From Cruorifilaria tuberocauda (Eukaryota; Nematoda; Chromadorea; Rhabditida; Onchocercidae), in NCBI GenBank assembly GCA_013365365.1, contig JABVXU010000059.1, forward strand, positions 142,422 to 206,421: a stretch of DNA of 64,000 bases, written 5' to 3'. The notes beneath the pieces were generated by a model, which did no database searches, was not told the DNA's origin, and saw nothing but the letters and a program-made list of their open reading frames with translations. Position numbers and translations under genes: made by a program. Position 1 is the first letter of the stretch, and every line of letters starts with the position of its first letter. Shown in pieces: positions 1 to 14,500 of the stretch.

Positions 1-3000
1 ATGAAAAAGCAAACACCTGGTATGAGTTGTTATTTCGAAATGTTAATCGAGCTCTAAAATTTGTAATTTAATGAATTGATAGCAGTAATGATGTATAGAT
101 TTAGTTTGTGCCAAATTTTATTTTTTCTAGATGATAATCTTATTGTAAATTCACAATTTTGGGAATATTTTTTAGGACATCGACAATGGTGGGCGGCTAA
201 ATCGGCTTACTTCGATACAGTATTGTTTTTCAAAGTTGGAAAGTTTTACGAAATGTATCATATGGATGCTGTTATTGGCGTCGAAAATTTAAACCTCAAT
301 TACATGAGGGTCAGTCAAGTTTAGCTTATCTTAATAATTACTTGTTTGTTCCTCTCTAGGTTATTTTTAATGAAAGCTGAATTTCTAAGATCGGATTTCT
401 TTAGGGTAGTTTTGCGCACTGTGGATTTCCAGAAGTAGCTTACGGTCGCTTTGCTGATCAGCTGGTTAATCGAGGGTATAAAGTTGCCCGCGTAGAGCAG
501 ACTGAAACGCCAATGCAATTAGAAAACCGAAATAAAATCGAGAAAGCTAATGACAAAGTTGTGAAGAGGTGTTATTCAACATATGTGTTTCGCCGTTGCA
601 GATCATGACATGCTCTTAACTTGTTAAAAAAATGGACAATTTAAGATATCAATATCTTTTATTTAATTTATTTTTCACTGTATTAATTCTTTGAGCTTGT
701 AGCTATATATAATGTTAATTCTTGTTTTTTATATAAGATCTTAATCGCTTCTTTATTTTTGAATAAATTAGTCAAATTATGTTTAGAAAGTCTAAACTTC
801 TCATAGTGTTTTTTTTAATGTAAAATATTTCAGGGAAGTTTGCAATATTACTACTCCAGGCACACGAACATACGGAGTACTTGATGGAAATGACGAACAA
901 AATATTGTAGATGTGATGGACTCAACAGCACATTATTTGTATGCTGTTGCTGAAAGGGTATTTGAATTTTGACAGCAATTTTCCATTATTTTGGTTGAAC
1001 ATATTATTAGATAGCATAAATGTTTGTTTCAGGGTACAGAAAGTGTAGAATATGGTGTCTGCTTCGTCGATACAACCGTCGGTCGATTCTATGTATATTT
1101 TTCTTGTTTGGGGAAATCTTTTTGAAAATATTCGAAAATGTTCTAGAAAATATGATATATTTTCAAAACGGCATCTTTTTTGGATATTTAATTTTTTGTG
1201 CTTTTACGAAAACCATTTCAGATCGGCTGTCTCTCAGATGGCAGTAGTCGTTCTGCTCTAAGGACATTATTCTCTCATTATCAGCCAGCTCAGGTTTGTT
1301 GCTAACCGAAATGAACAATTATTTTTTAATTCCAATTTTGTTTCACTAAGATTTTGTAGATTTTGTATGAACGTGGACGAGTTTCGGCATCGACAATGGC
1401 TGTGTATAATAGTACTGTGAGTGCTGTACCCAAAGAAGCATTATTTCCGAAGAAAGAATTTTTAACATCTGAGAACACTTTGAAGTTGGTACGAATTCAA
1501 TGTAGAGGAAAAATTCAATCTAAATTCGTTTAAATATACTTGCGTATATTTCTTGCGTTCTTTTTCAAAAGAAAGCAACGTGTTTATGTCATTTTCAAAA
1601 TAATGTAGTTTGCTCACTTTTGCTTACGTCAGTTAAATATTATTGAGTGTATTTATTTCAGCTGGCAAGCGATAAATATTTTGGCAAATTATATGATAAG
1701 TGGCCTGTAGTTGTACTAGATATGATGGACAGAGATAGTCTTATCCCGAAGTGTAATCCTACGTATGATGCATGCATTTCAGCCTTAGGGGCTGTTATTT
1801 GGTTCGTCCACTCAGTATTTGATTCTGTATTATAGCCGACTTTATTGAAATTCACTGAGATTTGCTTTTCACGAATTTTCTTGATGTAAAACTTCATGAA
1901 AAGCATTAAATTTATTTGAGTTGAAAAATTTCTGCGGAACATTTCCAAGTACACTTCAAATTTCAGGTATTTAAAGAGATGCTTTATTGATGTTGATATG
2001 ATTTCAATGCGAAGATTTGAGCAATATAAACCAATGAACCTCACAGGACCTCTTTCCCAAGATAAAGTAAATTTTGTGCTTCATTTCCTTTTCGATTGGT
2101 TATGCCGAGCTTTCATCGTCACATGATTTCTGACCTTTTTTCTCTTCTTTCTTTGTAATTATGGTTAAAAACACAAAATCTCTATACATGTAATAATGGT
2201 CGTTGTGATTAGTACTAATGCGGAATCCGAATTTCTTTAAGGATCAAGCAGAATGTGATCAACAGTATTGGAATGGACGCCGTCTTATTTTAGATAGTCT
2301 TGCTTTGAAACATCTGAATATCATACCACCTATGGGTTCTGCTAAGAAATTTTCACCACGCGATCCAGTTACTGCAAAATATACACTTTATAATGTTATT
2401 AATAAATGTCTCACTCCGGCAGGTATAATTTATTGACACTATTAGAATAGTCCTGAAAGTTTTTTGACGAAAGTCTTCCTATTGTTGACTTTTAAAACCG
2501 CGTTCTTTTCATCCACCGTTTTTTAAAACAATTCAGAACTTGACTCTAAATGGTTTCAGGTAAACGTCTTCTTCGGCAGTGGGTTTGTGCTCCTGTTTGC
2601 GATCGGGAGATTCTGTGTTCGCGGCAAGATGCAATAGAATGGCTTTCTGAATCGAGATTGAAGGGATTTATTGATAAAGCCGTGGAGCGGTTACGTAAAA
2701 TACCTGACCTAGAACGCTTAGTTCAAAAGTAAGTTTTGTTGTCGAAGGTTCAGTACATTTACATGTATATTTAGAGCTTTGCTTATTGAAGCATACATTT
2801 TCTTTTTTTCAGAATACACACGTTAGGATTAAAATACCGTGCAGAGGAGCATCCTGATAGCCGAGCGCAAATGTTTGAAACTGTGCGTTACAATAAGCGA
2901 AAAATTCGAGATTTAGTCCGGACTTTGGAAGGTTTCGAGCGTATTCAGAATCTTCATCTAGAATTTATGGAAAATTTTGGCGAAAGTCAGAAAACAGTGT

Positions 3001-6000
3001 GTGTGATTTGGTTTATTCACTTCATCTAGTGTTATTATAAATGACAAAAAATTTTGCCGAAACGCTTAATATAAAAATTATTTTAAGTAAGACTTTCCTG
3101 AAAAGTTCGATTTTGAGATTCAAAAATCGATTTTGAATTATGAAAAGTAGCTACAGTGTATATACAAGAAGTGTGATAGTTTATTTTTTTCAGTTTTTTT
3201 GATTTGAATTTCATTCAAAGTTGATTTCGAAGGTCTTGTTGATTTCAACATAATTAGATTGCTTCGTGATAGAAGCAGGAATTAATAATATTTTATTTAA
3301 TTTGAGAAAACCTTCTGTTAAACCAAAGTTGTTATAGCCCTTCATTGTTGGAACGATGCTTTGGATATCGATTTCCTGACATCTCAGATGATTTGAAACA
3401 TTTTAAAGTAATTTATCTTCTTTAGTTACTAAAATCGTAGTTTTTAGAAACAATTTATCATTGTTCTTTTTAATTTGCTACTCTTTAGCTCTGGAAATTG
3501 AGGTATCTCATGAACTGTCTTCTATGAAAAATTTCTTATTAATTCTTTGCTTGTGCTTGTTGGATTTAATTATTTAGTCATCTTAAATTCATATTGAGCA
3601 CATCTCTTCCGGAGCACAGTGTTTCCTGTTAAGATATTAGGAATCGAAGTATTTTTTTTAGAGATGACTGGAAACTCTGGCAGCCTAGTAGTTCCGTTAC
3701 TTTTTTAATCGATTCTGATCTCATTTCACTTGCATGATCCTAGTGCTTAGGCCTTATTTTTTAACATGTAGAAGATCAAGTTACTGTACGAAATGTTTGC
3801 TTACGCTTGTGTTTTAGGGTTATTTTGAGCTTGTTATCAATTAATCATTATCGATCGTGGCGTAAACATTTTTGAATTTGAAAAATAAATGAAGTCGATC
3901 AACTTGCTTATTGGCTAAATATGATACTTGCAGAATGCATTTAATCATGATAAAGCACAAGAAGAAGGCATTATTGTGCCAGAAAAAGGTGTAATTAAGG
4001 AATACGACGATGCAATTCGTAATGTAAAGGAATGCATTCATGAACTGGATACGTATTTAAATGTCATCAGAAAGCAACTGCACTGTTCAGTAAGTTTATT
4101 GCTTCACATGAATAATCAGAAATTATAGATGAATGACCACAATTTAAGGTGTTCGAATCATTTATTCCCTTTTCTTACCATTATTAAAGTTTTAAAGATT
4201 TTCTAGAATATCAATTTCTTTGGAAGCGGTCGTTCCCGTTACCAACTTGAAATACCAGAAGCGATAGCTATGAATTTGGACCATGAATTTGAGCTTAAAT
4301 CCTCTCGAAAGGTAAGATAATATTAATTAAATTATGTTTTGTTGTTTTTTCATTCAATCTATTTGGTATCATTTTTTGGAATAGGGTTATAAACGGATGG
4401 TAACGAGTGAACTGGTGAACTTAGTTAAAAATTTGGACGAAGCTGAAAATCAACTTGATGTCGTGCAGCGTGACATTATGAGACATGTTTTCGCTGATTT
4501 TGGCGACAGGTTAGTGAAGTTTCCAAATAGATGATGTCATTCAATTTTTTTGGAATACAGAAATAGCGAATGTAAGATAAAAATAAAATCTTTCGATACG
4601 CTTTATAACAATTGAAATAATACATTTATTTCAATGCTTGTTAACTTGGAATCTGCAATGCTTAAAACAATCTAAAGTATTTTGTAAACGATTTGGTATA
4701 TATTAGTATTAATAAAGACATGAATATAAATTATGCATCAACATAGAATTATACCATAACAGTAAAAAGTATTGTTAATTATTTATTAAAGACTAATGAA
4801 ACGTCTTATGTCTGGTAGACATAGTGCGTTCTCTTTTTGTTGCTCATTCCTATAATCTCTGATTATAATGATAGTAATCTTAAGCTTAACTAACGCTTAA
4901 TATCTTTGATGATAACTTTGAACGTTGGTTACTGGAAATTTATTAACCATAAAAGTTGGATTTATCAGAAAATCCAGTTCCAAAAATTTTAACTAAAAAT
5001 GTTGAAATAATAGAAAAATCGAAATAGCTAAATTGATAATTAACGCATTTGAAGGTCTACGAAATGGACAATGGTTGTTGAACGAATGGCTACGTTTGAT
5101 GTGCTTCTTTCTTTAACTCGTTATGGTCAAGATTGCGGCCTAAATATATGTCGTCCTCAGTTTATTTATGATAGTAAGCTGGTATAAGTTTATTTATTTG
5201 TGATTTGTGATTTACAAATTTATCCATTCAAACGTTTGTAACATTTATAAATAATTGAAATCTAATTTTAATTCATTTGAAAAACTTTCATTGTACTGAA
5301 TAGTTATATAGCTATGTTCATTGTAATAGTTTTTTAATTAATCGATTATACTTTCAGCCCGTATTAGAAATCAAATCCGGATATCATCCATCGCTTGCTG
5401 CAATAACTGCTTCAGGCAGCAATTTCACATATATACCAAACAGTGTATTACTAGGAGGAAGTGAGTCATCAACAATTCTGCTAACAGGTCCAAATATGGG
5501 TGGAAAATCGACATTAATGCGCCAAGTTGGTGTGCTGGTTGTGCTTGCTCAAATAGTGAGTCCTTTCCCTTAACTATAGAAAAGTGGACTACTTCAGTTA
5601 TTCAACAATATTGTAACCTCTATCTAATATAGTATTTGTATGATCAAGACATGAATAAAAAGAATTGCTCAATCTTCCATCAAATAGTTATATAGTGCTC
5701 ATTTATTTCTTCCTGATGATACGAAAGTAGCTCTACATCAGCTATGGAGGGTGGACAAACCTACAATATGATTAAAAACTGACTTTTTAGTCAGTAAATC
5801 GTATGATCGTGTTCAGTATTTTCTGTTCAATTTTTTATTTTTTCAATTCTTGCTATTTCCCTGTCTAAAAATTCTTAGGTTTTTAGCAGCTGATGGCGGG
5901 AATAGTTCCAAAGATTCTAAGTATTATTTTGTTTCAGTTTGGACTAATACTTCACTCAACTTCCCAATTTTAATTAAATTAAATCGAAATTTTAAAGTTG

Positions 6001-7595
6001 AGTTATTATGCCTTTTCATTGTTCAATAGGTACCGAATTATCACATTGTAGGGTAGCTTTGTTCCTGCGGATGAAATGAAATTGTCACCGGTTGATCGAA
6101 TTTTTACAAGGATGGGTGCGGGTGATCGAATTACTGCAGGTCGACTTTCATTCGCTGTTTCTGTTAGTTCAGAATATATTTGTAAGTCTATTTAAAACAG
6201 TATTTCAGGCCAATCTACTTTCTATGTTGAATTATATGAAACGAATTTGATTTTACGAAATGCAACCAGACATTCCCTTGTGATAATGGACGAACTAGGT
6301 AGAGGGACAAGGTAACATTTCATTTGCATTTATTTACGCTTATAGCGATAACAGTTAATATTTATATTCAGTCCTTTGGCTAGTCGAGATTTTATTTGTT
6401 AATTTACAAAGTTTTAGGATTTTTTTCACTTGCTTTCCAGTTATGATATACACTTTTGTTTCTGCTCCCTTAAAATTAAAAATATTAAAGAGTTTAGTAC
6501 AGACTCTCACATTTTTAAAGCGTTTTCATAATGGAAACAATATTATAATTTTTAGAAAACTAATTTTATTTAAAGTTTCAAAATGAATATTGTTTTAGCA
6601 CTCATGATGGCACCGCTATTGCATATGCGGTGTTACTGGATGTAGCAACTCGGTTGAATTGTCGTACCTTTTTTTCCACTCATTATCACAGTTTGTGTAA
6701 AGCAGTTGAAAATCTTGACAACATCAAAACAGCACATATGGTTAGTTTTCCATTGCGAAATAGTGATAATGAAAGTACCACTGAAGCTTTAAATTGAATT
6801 AACATATTCCATACTACAATCATTACAAATGACGTAAATTATCATGATTCCCAAACATTATTTACCTGGAAAGATCCTGATATCTGAGCTGAATTTTATC
6901 CTAATGCAGCTATTGCAATATTTAAACCATATAAAATGTTATAATTTCTTATCATAATTTTAGTTTCATCTCAGTGAATCTATCTCTAAACTTTAATTCT
7001 TCTCATTCCATTTATCCAGGATGTAATGGGAAGTAATTTTTTAGAAAAATTTTGTAAATGGGTAATAATGTGTCGTTTCATCATCTTAATTTGATCTATA
7101 AGGTATTTAACGGATTCACCAATGCCTGCATTTTCGTAGCAATTTCGTTCGATATTTTCCTTGTCAAAAACTTAAATTTGAATTTGAACATTTTTTAGGC
7201 TTGCGTTGTTGAAAATGAAAATGCCGAAGATCCAATCATGGAAAATGTTACCTTTTTGTACACGCTAACTGGTGGGATATGTCCAAAATCTTATGGATTC
7301 TTTGCTGCAAAAATTTCTGGACTCAAGGAAGAAGTAGTTGAAGTTTCTAATATTTTGCAATGAAGATTTCATTTTAGGTGAAATCCGAATAAAGACGCAA
7401 CGTTTATGCTTGAACAAGGTATCATTTAAGTATAAGTTGCAGGTTATTCGAGCTGCATTTGTTGCTTCGCGGCGTCTTGATGGAGGAAAAACACAAAAGG
7501 AACGTATGGCGGAATTACGACGACTTGCACTGAGTGAGAAATGCAGTGCAACACAACTTAGGGAAATAATTAATTCATTGCTAATTTCATCATGA
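1..7595 (+). CDS. msh-6: MSH6 DNA mismatch repair ATPase (5' partial)
   Basis: MutS-homolog 6, the partner of MSH2 in MutS-alpha, which recognises base mismatches and small loops in the nucleus. About 23 exons can be joined in phase; the first visible one ends at 19 and the next starts at 176. The visible protein begins near the TPG that precedes domain I and carries the mismatch-reading motif GKFYE (about 239-253), domain I ending in [11 protein letters not shown], the clamp/lever region, Walker [11 protein letters not shown] (5484-5513), Walker B DELGRGT (exon 6209-6311), FFSTHYH, and a C-terminal helical tail ending in a TGA at 7593-7595. The visible part (about 950 residues) matches human MSH6 from roughly residue 400 to its end, so the N-terminal region (PIP box, any PWWP domain) lies outside the window. 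Catalytic motifs are intact. Some acceptors end in AAG instead of CAG (before 2242 and 5055). Confidence 0.96.
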
Positions 7596-7755
7596 AAGTT
7601 TTTTAAAAGACGAGTGTTTTCACTCGTCCGACTGCCTAATTTGTAGAATTGTATTCGTTCTATTATTTTATCGATATTGATTGTAAGGGATGATTTCGTA
7701 AATTTATGCATTAAAGGCTTTCTGATTATTATGTACTGCACATTCGGCTAATGTC

Positions 7756-7761
7756 AATAAA
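7756..7761 (+). other. Polyadenylation signal of MSH6
   Basis: A canonical AATAAA lies about 160 bases after the MSH6 stop codon, in T-rich DNA. It marks the likely 3' end of the MSH6 mRNA and leaves close to 800 bases to the lpd-3 start codon, which argues for separate transcripts. Confidence 0.6.
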
Positions 7762-8553
7762 ATTGTATTGAGTTGAATCTCAATGGACACTTTGAAAGCG
7801 AATCACTATATTGTTGCTTTGATCTTTCCATCTATATTTTCTCATTGGTCAGGTTATTTGTGATTTATATCTCCTTATCTTTTCCAGCAACGTGATTTAA
7901 TGTTTTCTAAGCTTCTGGAAAAGTATACTCAATCATCAGTTTTTTGTTGCTTCTCTATATTGCGTTGTATCGCTTAAGTTATCTTTATAGTTTATGGATG
8001 CTAGGAATTGACATTTCTCGAAGAGTTATATTATGCATATTTCAGTCGTAAATGACTTATTGCTTATTGCTTATGGTAATTTTTTTTTTTTGATTATGGG
8101 TACACAACATCTTCATGTTGTACTAGCATTGAAATTTGTCCACAGTTAGATTCAAATGTTGATCTCTAGATATTTCATTATTTTACTTTTTTGTATTTTC
8201 AAAAAACCTCGTATTTGTTTTCTTGAATAAAATGGGTTCATCTTTTTAAGCAGAGCAATTGTTACGTCTGTTTAAGCGGAGTGTTTTATTGCAATATCCC
8301 TTCTACTTCTGTAGAGAGAATTGAAATTTGTAAATAATTCATGCAAATTTTTGATGAAAATCATATGAAATCATGTTACATGAAAATTCAATTTTGCTTT
8401 GTTTTCTTTTGTATTTTTTGCTTAATTATACCCATAGAAGCAATGCTTCAAAGTGGGAATTCAAGTTTAAAGTATTATTTTTAAAAAAAAACTGATCATG
8501 TCTGTGTTAATTAAACTTCAAGAGATGCGAAGGTCGCAGTAAACGACGACGAC
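7762..8553. other. MSH6-lpd-3 intergenic region
   Basis: AT-rich DNA with no convincing open frame. It should contain the lpd-3 promoter and 5' UTR, with GC slightly higher just before the ATG at 8554. No TATA box or repeat stands out. Confidence 0.5.
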
Positions 8554-11500
8554 ATGAATTATACTGGCTTGTTGCTTGGCAAAAGTTTTTCTTTTTGGGA
8601 AAAAAATGGTTCCATAATGTTGCCAGGTGATATCAATGTACAATGGAAAGATTATCGAGAAATCGTTCAAGTAAGATTCTGTTAACATGGAATTCTAACA
8701 AGCTATGGAGGTTGCTTCTATTAATTGATTTGTAATATTTTTTGGCTTTGGAAGTATAAGCTATTGTTATCACTTATCTTTATCATTTATTTTAGCCAGA
8801 CAAAGCAAGTTTCTGGGTAATGCTAGGAAGTTTGGTATTATTTATTATATGGATTGTTTTCATAACATATTATATGTCTCGAGTTATTGGTCCAATCGTT
8901 GCATTTTTTCTTACGCGAATTGCTCATTTGAAAGGATATAATGTGCAGATAACGATAGGTAATTTTATGCTTTAGTTAGCTTACTACTCGAGCTTGGTAA
9001 ATTGTATTTTCTTGACTCTTCATATAAATTTCCGTTAGAAAGTTTTTAATTTCCATCTTATAATAATATTTCAACAAATTTCATCGGTAGGAATTTTCGC
9101 AAGGAAATGTTTTATGTATGGTTATAAACGTGTTTCTAGATGCATAACTTTTAGTAAAGAGTATTTTCTATCACATTTTATTCAATGATCACCTACATAA
9201 TGATTGTTGTATCAAATATAGTTTAGTTTATTAAGCTTCGTTTTCTTTTGCTTCTGCATAACAGATCTTTAATTCGATTTAGTGGTATGCAAACATTTTT
9301 TCAACATCTTTTTAAATACAATCTGTGGTTGCTATATATGCGTAAGTTATAAAGCTATTTTTTCAGGTTCATTTTCCATAAGTTTCCTTTCCGGTAAAAT
9401 AATGTTTCGCGATTTTCGATGTATGTGTCAAAATTTCTTATTCTGTTGCAATGACGGATGGATTATCTTTTCGTATTGGAATTACATTCCGTCAGATTAT
9501 GCTCATAAAAGGTGTGGTATGAAAGAACTTTGATAAAGGACGTATCTAGAAAATAAATATAAAAGTTGGATTTATATGATATATTGAAGTTTTTAGCAAT
9601 ATATCAAGATTACATATATCCTTGAATGGCCTACAGCTGCATATTTATAACCGCTTATCAAATTATCGGTCTTTGGCAAGATATTTTGGACTTGAAAAAT
9701 TGTTTATTCCTTTGAAAGATGAGAATGACAAAGCGCGGAGATTTACAAGTAAGTGAATAAATAGGTTTTTGATTTTATTCATGTTATTGTGATATTGAGT
9801 AGGCAGGATTATTTCATGTGTATCATTGGATATATTTAAGCCAAGTCTTGAGCAAATTAATTGCTATGAATTTTTTGTCGTATTGTTTTACCTATTTTTG
9901 ATTTTTATTGTTTTAGCAGAAGAAGAACAAGAATGGGACAAATTTTATGATAATTTGTGGTCTTTGATTGGATATATTAAGTTGGATATTAGTTCGGGAC
10001 GTCTGGTTGCCGGAAATGCGCTTCTGCCTTCAATGATTGTTTCATCTTTTGAAAATTATTCGTGTTAGTTAATTTAGTAAACTTTCGCAAGATGAAACGG
10101 TAGGCTAAAATCGAGTATCTGTTTTCAAATTTAAAGGTTTGTGGTTTCTTTTTCTGCAATTTGCCGCAAGATAAATTCATTGAAATCATAAACATTCCTT
10201 ATACTTATTGTCCAATATAATGATTCAAATACATTTGGCAGTTGATATCAAAAAGTCGTTTTTGATGAAATAAATCGGAAAAAATATGTGAGATGTGTTC
10301 TTAAACATATCCTAAGAAATCTAGTTTCCCTTCCTACGCATAGGTTTTTCTTATATTTTACTTACATATCTGAGGCATTTGCTGATTGTCTTCTTTATTC
10401 ATCACAAGTTTGTTGTTTCCTTTCTTTTAGCTGAGGTTTCACTCAAGGAGTATGGCAAAGGTGATGACGTAGCCTTACTTAGCATTATCGGTGGCACAGA
10501 AAACGTTCGGGTCACGCTGGTACAGTGTAGTCAGTTTTTGGAAAAGAAATCAAATTGCACCAGCCGATATGATCCACCACCCAGAACAATGGGTGATGGT
10601 TTCACCATTATTCAAACAGCTCATCTCAATTTCTTTTACAGTCAATCTGTTCTAGGTACTTCTTGATTTTTTCCCATCAATCAGTCCATTATTTGGTAAA
10701 GTTCATAATTTTCTTGCAATTTCAGTCAATTTTTTGCTCTTACCACTTCAAGCCTTTCTTGCATGTAAAATGAGTGAAGAAATATTACATTCAGAACTGA
10801 TTTTGGCATCGTAAACTCGTGATGAAGAATTTGCAGTTTTATTTTTTGTTCAGCATTAGAGTTTCTCTTTGAACTTCTAATGATAATCAAATATAATTGA
10901 TTGAATTGAAATTCATTTTTGAATTTTTGAATTTTTGAATTTTCTTTTGCAATCATTTCTGTCTAACATTTGCATTTACCGTTGCATTTTAAGGTATTGT
11001 GAAGGAAGGTCAACAATCAGTGACTGAAGATCTTCCCATTTGGGAATCTGTGTGGCGATTCGATAAAAATACCGTTTTTTCATATGGTCCATGGGCTGAT
11101 GCGCAGCGTGTTCTTCTCTATGATTTTTTCTTTCCACCGGAATACCGTAATTTGGAAATAACGTATGCTATCATTATCTACATTATTATCTCTATTTTTA
11201 CTTTTCTACAAAATTTCACAAATCCTTATTTTGCATTTTTTTTTGTCATTCTTTTGGATAATGGGTTGTTTTCTAGGAATAACAACTTCTGGTAGTAGTG
11301 AATACTGTATTTCAGAGTAATGCCAAAAGAAGGAGAACGGCGGATTTTTTTATCGCATGATATGAGAATTTCACTTTGGAGTGACGCAGCGATTGACATT
11401 TGGTTTATGAGAGGGGACGAACTGAACGCTTTGCATTTATTAGTTAAACAAGGCTCATCTGTTGATGTAATCGCTTGGGCATTTTATTCCAAATGTATTA

Positions 11501-14500
11501 GCATTTTAAGTAACATATTAACCATTTAAGCTTCAGTATTTAAAAAGAATTTGCTACAAAAAGTATTAAAATCTGTCATATTTATTATGTATTGCAGTTG
11601 AAATTGCCTTGGATAACAACAGCGAAAGGATATGAGAGTGTTCTTCGGTGCTGTTTTTTATTTGTTGAATCATCCACTTCTCTTGCATATCCTAAATTTT
11701 TCCAATGTGAAACTTTACGTTTAACACTTAATGTTCATTATCCACGCGTCTTCAATGGATATCAACTGTGGAAATATGCAATTGAAATTAATAAAGCCAG
11801 CACATGCGCTGTATGGGATCATAAGCATTTTTTTGTTGTAAGTTTTATTTACAAGGAAAAATGTTTGTGTGGATATTCTGAAATTTTTAAATTGCTGAAT
11901 TTTTATAATTTATGTTCCGTCTGAGTCATGGAATTTTTGAATTCATTTGCGAGATTGTTCGAGTTTCTTTTGTGATTTTTGCAAAAATGTATAAAGGTTT
12001 CAAATTTGTTATGATGTGAAGGGGTAAGGGGCAGTAGTAAGGTTTCGTAAAATTGAATGTTTTTTTTAGGATTTGATCAATGAATGGACTTCAAATTCAT
12101 TAATGGATCTATTTAAATTCATCCCATATACATGGGAATTCGAAATTAATGCAATGGATAGTTTCGAACTTACACTGTTACTGAATGAGCATAATTGGAT
12201 CGATGCGAGGTAGGGCAATGCGCTGCTTTTTTTATTTTAGAAGAATTTATATTCCAAATGGTGCAGGAGGAAAACCAAATATTTTTCTTTCAGATTTGGC
12301 AATTATACGCATATTCTTTAGCATACTTTTTAAGAGTGTATTATTTATTCTCGCACTTCCAAGTTGAAAATTTCAGTTCTTCAGTATCCGCGGAAAATCA
12401 TTTAGCTGCTATTGTGGGCGAAAATGTGACAATATCGTTCATATTACCATTTCTCGACTTCTGTCCTAAAACAATGACAACTGTTTATGAAATCAAGGCT
12501 CAAGGTATGATTGCATTGCGCACATGGTTACCACCTAAAAGTCCCCTCTACAGTGTCCTACATTCGCTTTTGAAATGCACCTCTGTCACTTCTGCTTCTT
12601 CAACAGTGGGGGATTTACCGGCTGCGCTACAATTGGCACAGGTTTGGTATTCATTTATCTTGTCAGTGATTCATGCCGACTTTTGATTTGCTAACAACGC
12701 TAAATTTATTTCATTTTTCCTCAGCTAAATATAATTTCATTATATTTCCCGAGTGCTTTATTTATTATTGTTGTACTTTTTAGGATTGGGTCGAATTATG
12801 GAGAACTGAAATGATAACAGTGATATTTAAATATACTAATCACCCTTTATATTATGATCCATCATCCGATCTTCCGCTGAATATAGTCAAATCAGCAATA
12901 AAAAAACAAATATCTCCAATTACTCTACCTCCAGACCAGTTATCGCTTGAGGTTCCTAGTACTTGAACTATTAATGGTAAAAATAATTCTTAGAAAAATT
13001 TTTTGAATTAACGAAGTTTTAATTTCAGTTCATTTCGTCGCTATAATCAACGGTAATTATTCAAGATTTTCTAATTAATACAAATGTTGGTCTAAATCTT
13101 GTGACTGATGGATCTTGAATGTACAGTTTTCTTATATTTGTGTTTAAGCTAGGTTTTAGAATTTCTAAGATATCATCTTCAGATCGATATAGGCGATTCC
13201 GAAATTATATTAATAGGCCTTCTTATTCGTTTCATTATTGATTTGAAAAATAATTATTTTGGATTATATGATCAGGTAAAGTTATTTTATGCATTTTTAT
13301 ATTTCAGTTTGCTTTTATTAAAGGTGCCTGTGAGAGAATTATAAAAATGAATGCAAAAGAACGAGATTTAAACTGTAGGAATTTTGTAATTTTTAAATGC
13401 AATTTTCCTATTACTCGTTTTGAAGATACCCGTTTTCTTTTGCAAGCTGCGATATTTTAATTTATAGCTCACTGATGTCGAAAAAATTAATGCTGACACG
13501 TCACCAAGTCAGCTTTATGGCAATATCATTTCCAGTGATTGTGAGCGTTACCGACCACTTTCGCTGCGCCTCAGCTTACGCGTTGGTAAAATTAAAGGAC
13601 TTTGTTTAATTCACAAGTCAAAAATGAACTCAACTATAGGTAAATGATAATTTCACTCTTTAAGTTTCTTGTTAATTCAGCAAAACTTTCAACCTTCCTC
13701 TTTTTGATTCGTATAATAACGAGAAAAATTAATTAAATAGAACAAATATGTATTTAATTTTCACTTCTTGGACCATTCTCTTTATATGTCTTTTTTGCTG
13801 ATTTCATCTAATTATTGTGCCATAGAAAGGCTATTAGTAGCTATATTAATAGAATGTATCTCTGTTTTGTTTATCTTCGTTAAAATTAGTTACATTTGAA
13901 TAGAAAATATTTCAGTGTGAAATTTTCTAGATTGCTGCCCAGAAGTTCGAGTTGATGAACTAATTTTGGAAATTGTTAAGGATGCACTAGGTGCAATGAT
14001 TCAGGTAAAACTTTCTTTACTTTTTAAATTTAATTATTAATTGAAACATCATCACGAGAAAATTCTAATTTCAACTTTAGATTGGTTTTGGTATAGCTTC
14101 GGTAAAGTTTAAGTCATTTTCCGAATTTCCCGATTCTGTGAATGATTCACTGGTATTGGAAACATTTTCATTTCGTGGTCAGGCTTTTTTCTCTGATGTG
14201 GATATTCCGTGGGATGCCGTAACACTTGAATATGGTTGGCTTATGGAAATTTCTTCTGGGCAGTTGTTTGGTAAACTTCATCCCTCCCAGGTTTCGTTTA
14301 ATTAAGTTACTCGTTTCGAGAATTAGAATTTCAGGATTCTTGAAAGTTGGATTGAAGTTGATTGATTCTTAATGGATCTGACCTAACATTCCGATCACTT
14401 TAATTTTTTGATCAATTCAATGCATTTCGCTTAGTAGCATTGTTACATATCGAATTGATCTTATTTTTTGGAGAACATCGCTCTTATCTTTTAACAGATC

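Noticed and set aside
7265..7741. 158-codon open frame on the minus strand
   Set aside because: It is antisense to the last two MSH6 exons, which have strong homology on the plus strand. It has no splice context or family match.
7596..8553. MSH6 and lpd-3 as a trans-spliced operon
   Set aside because: The gap between the MSH6 polyadenylation signal and the lpd-3 start is close to 800 bases, longer than typical nematode operon spacing, and the functions are unrelated.
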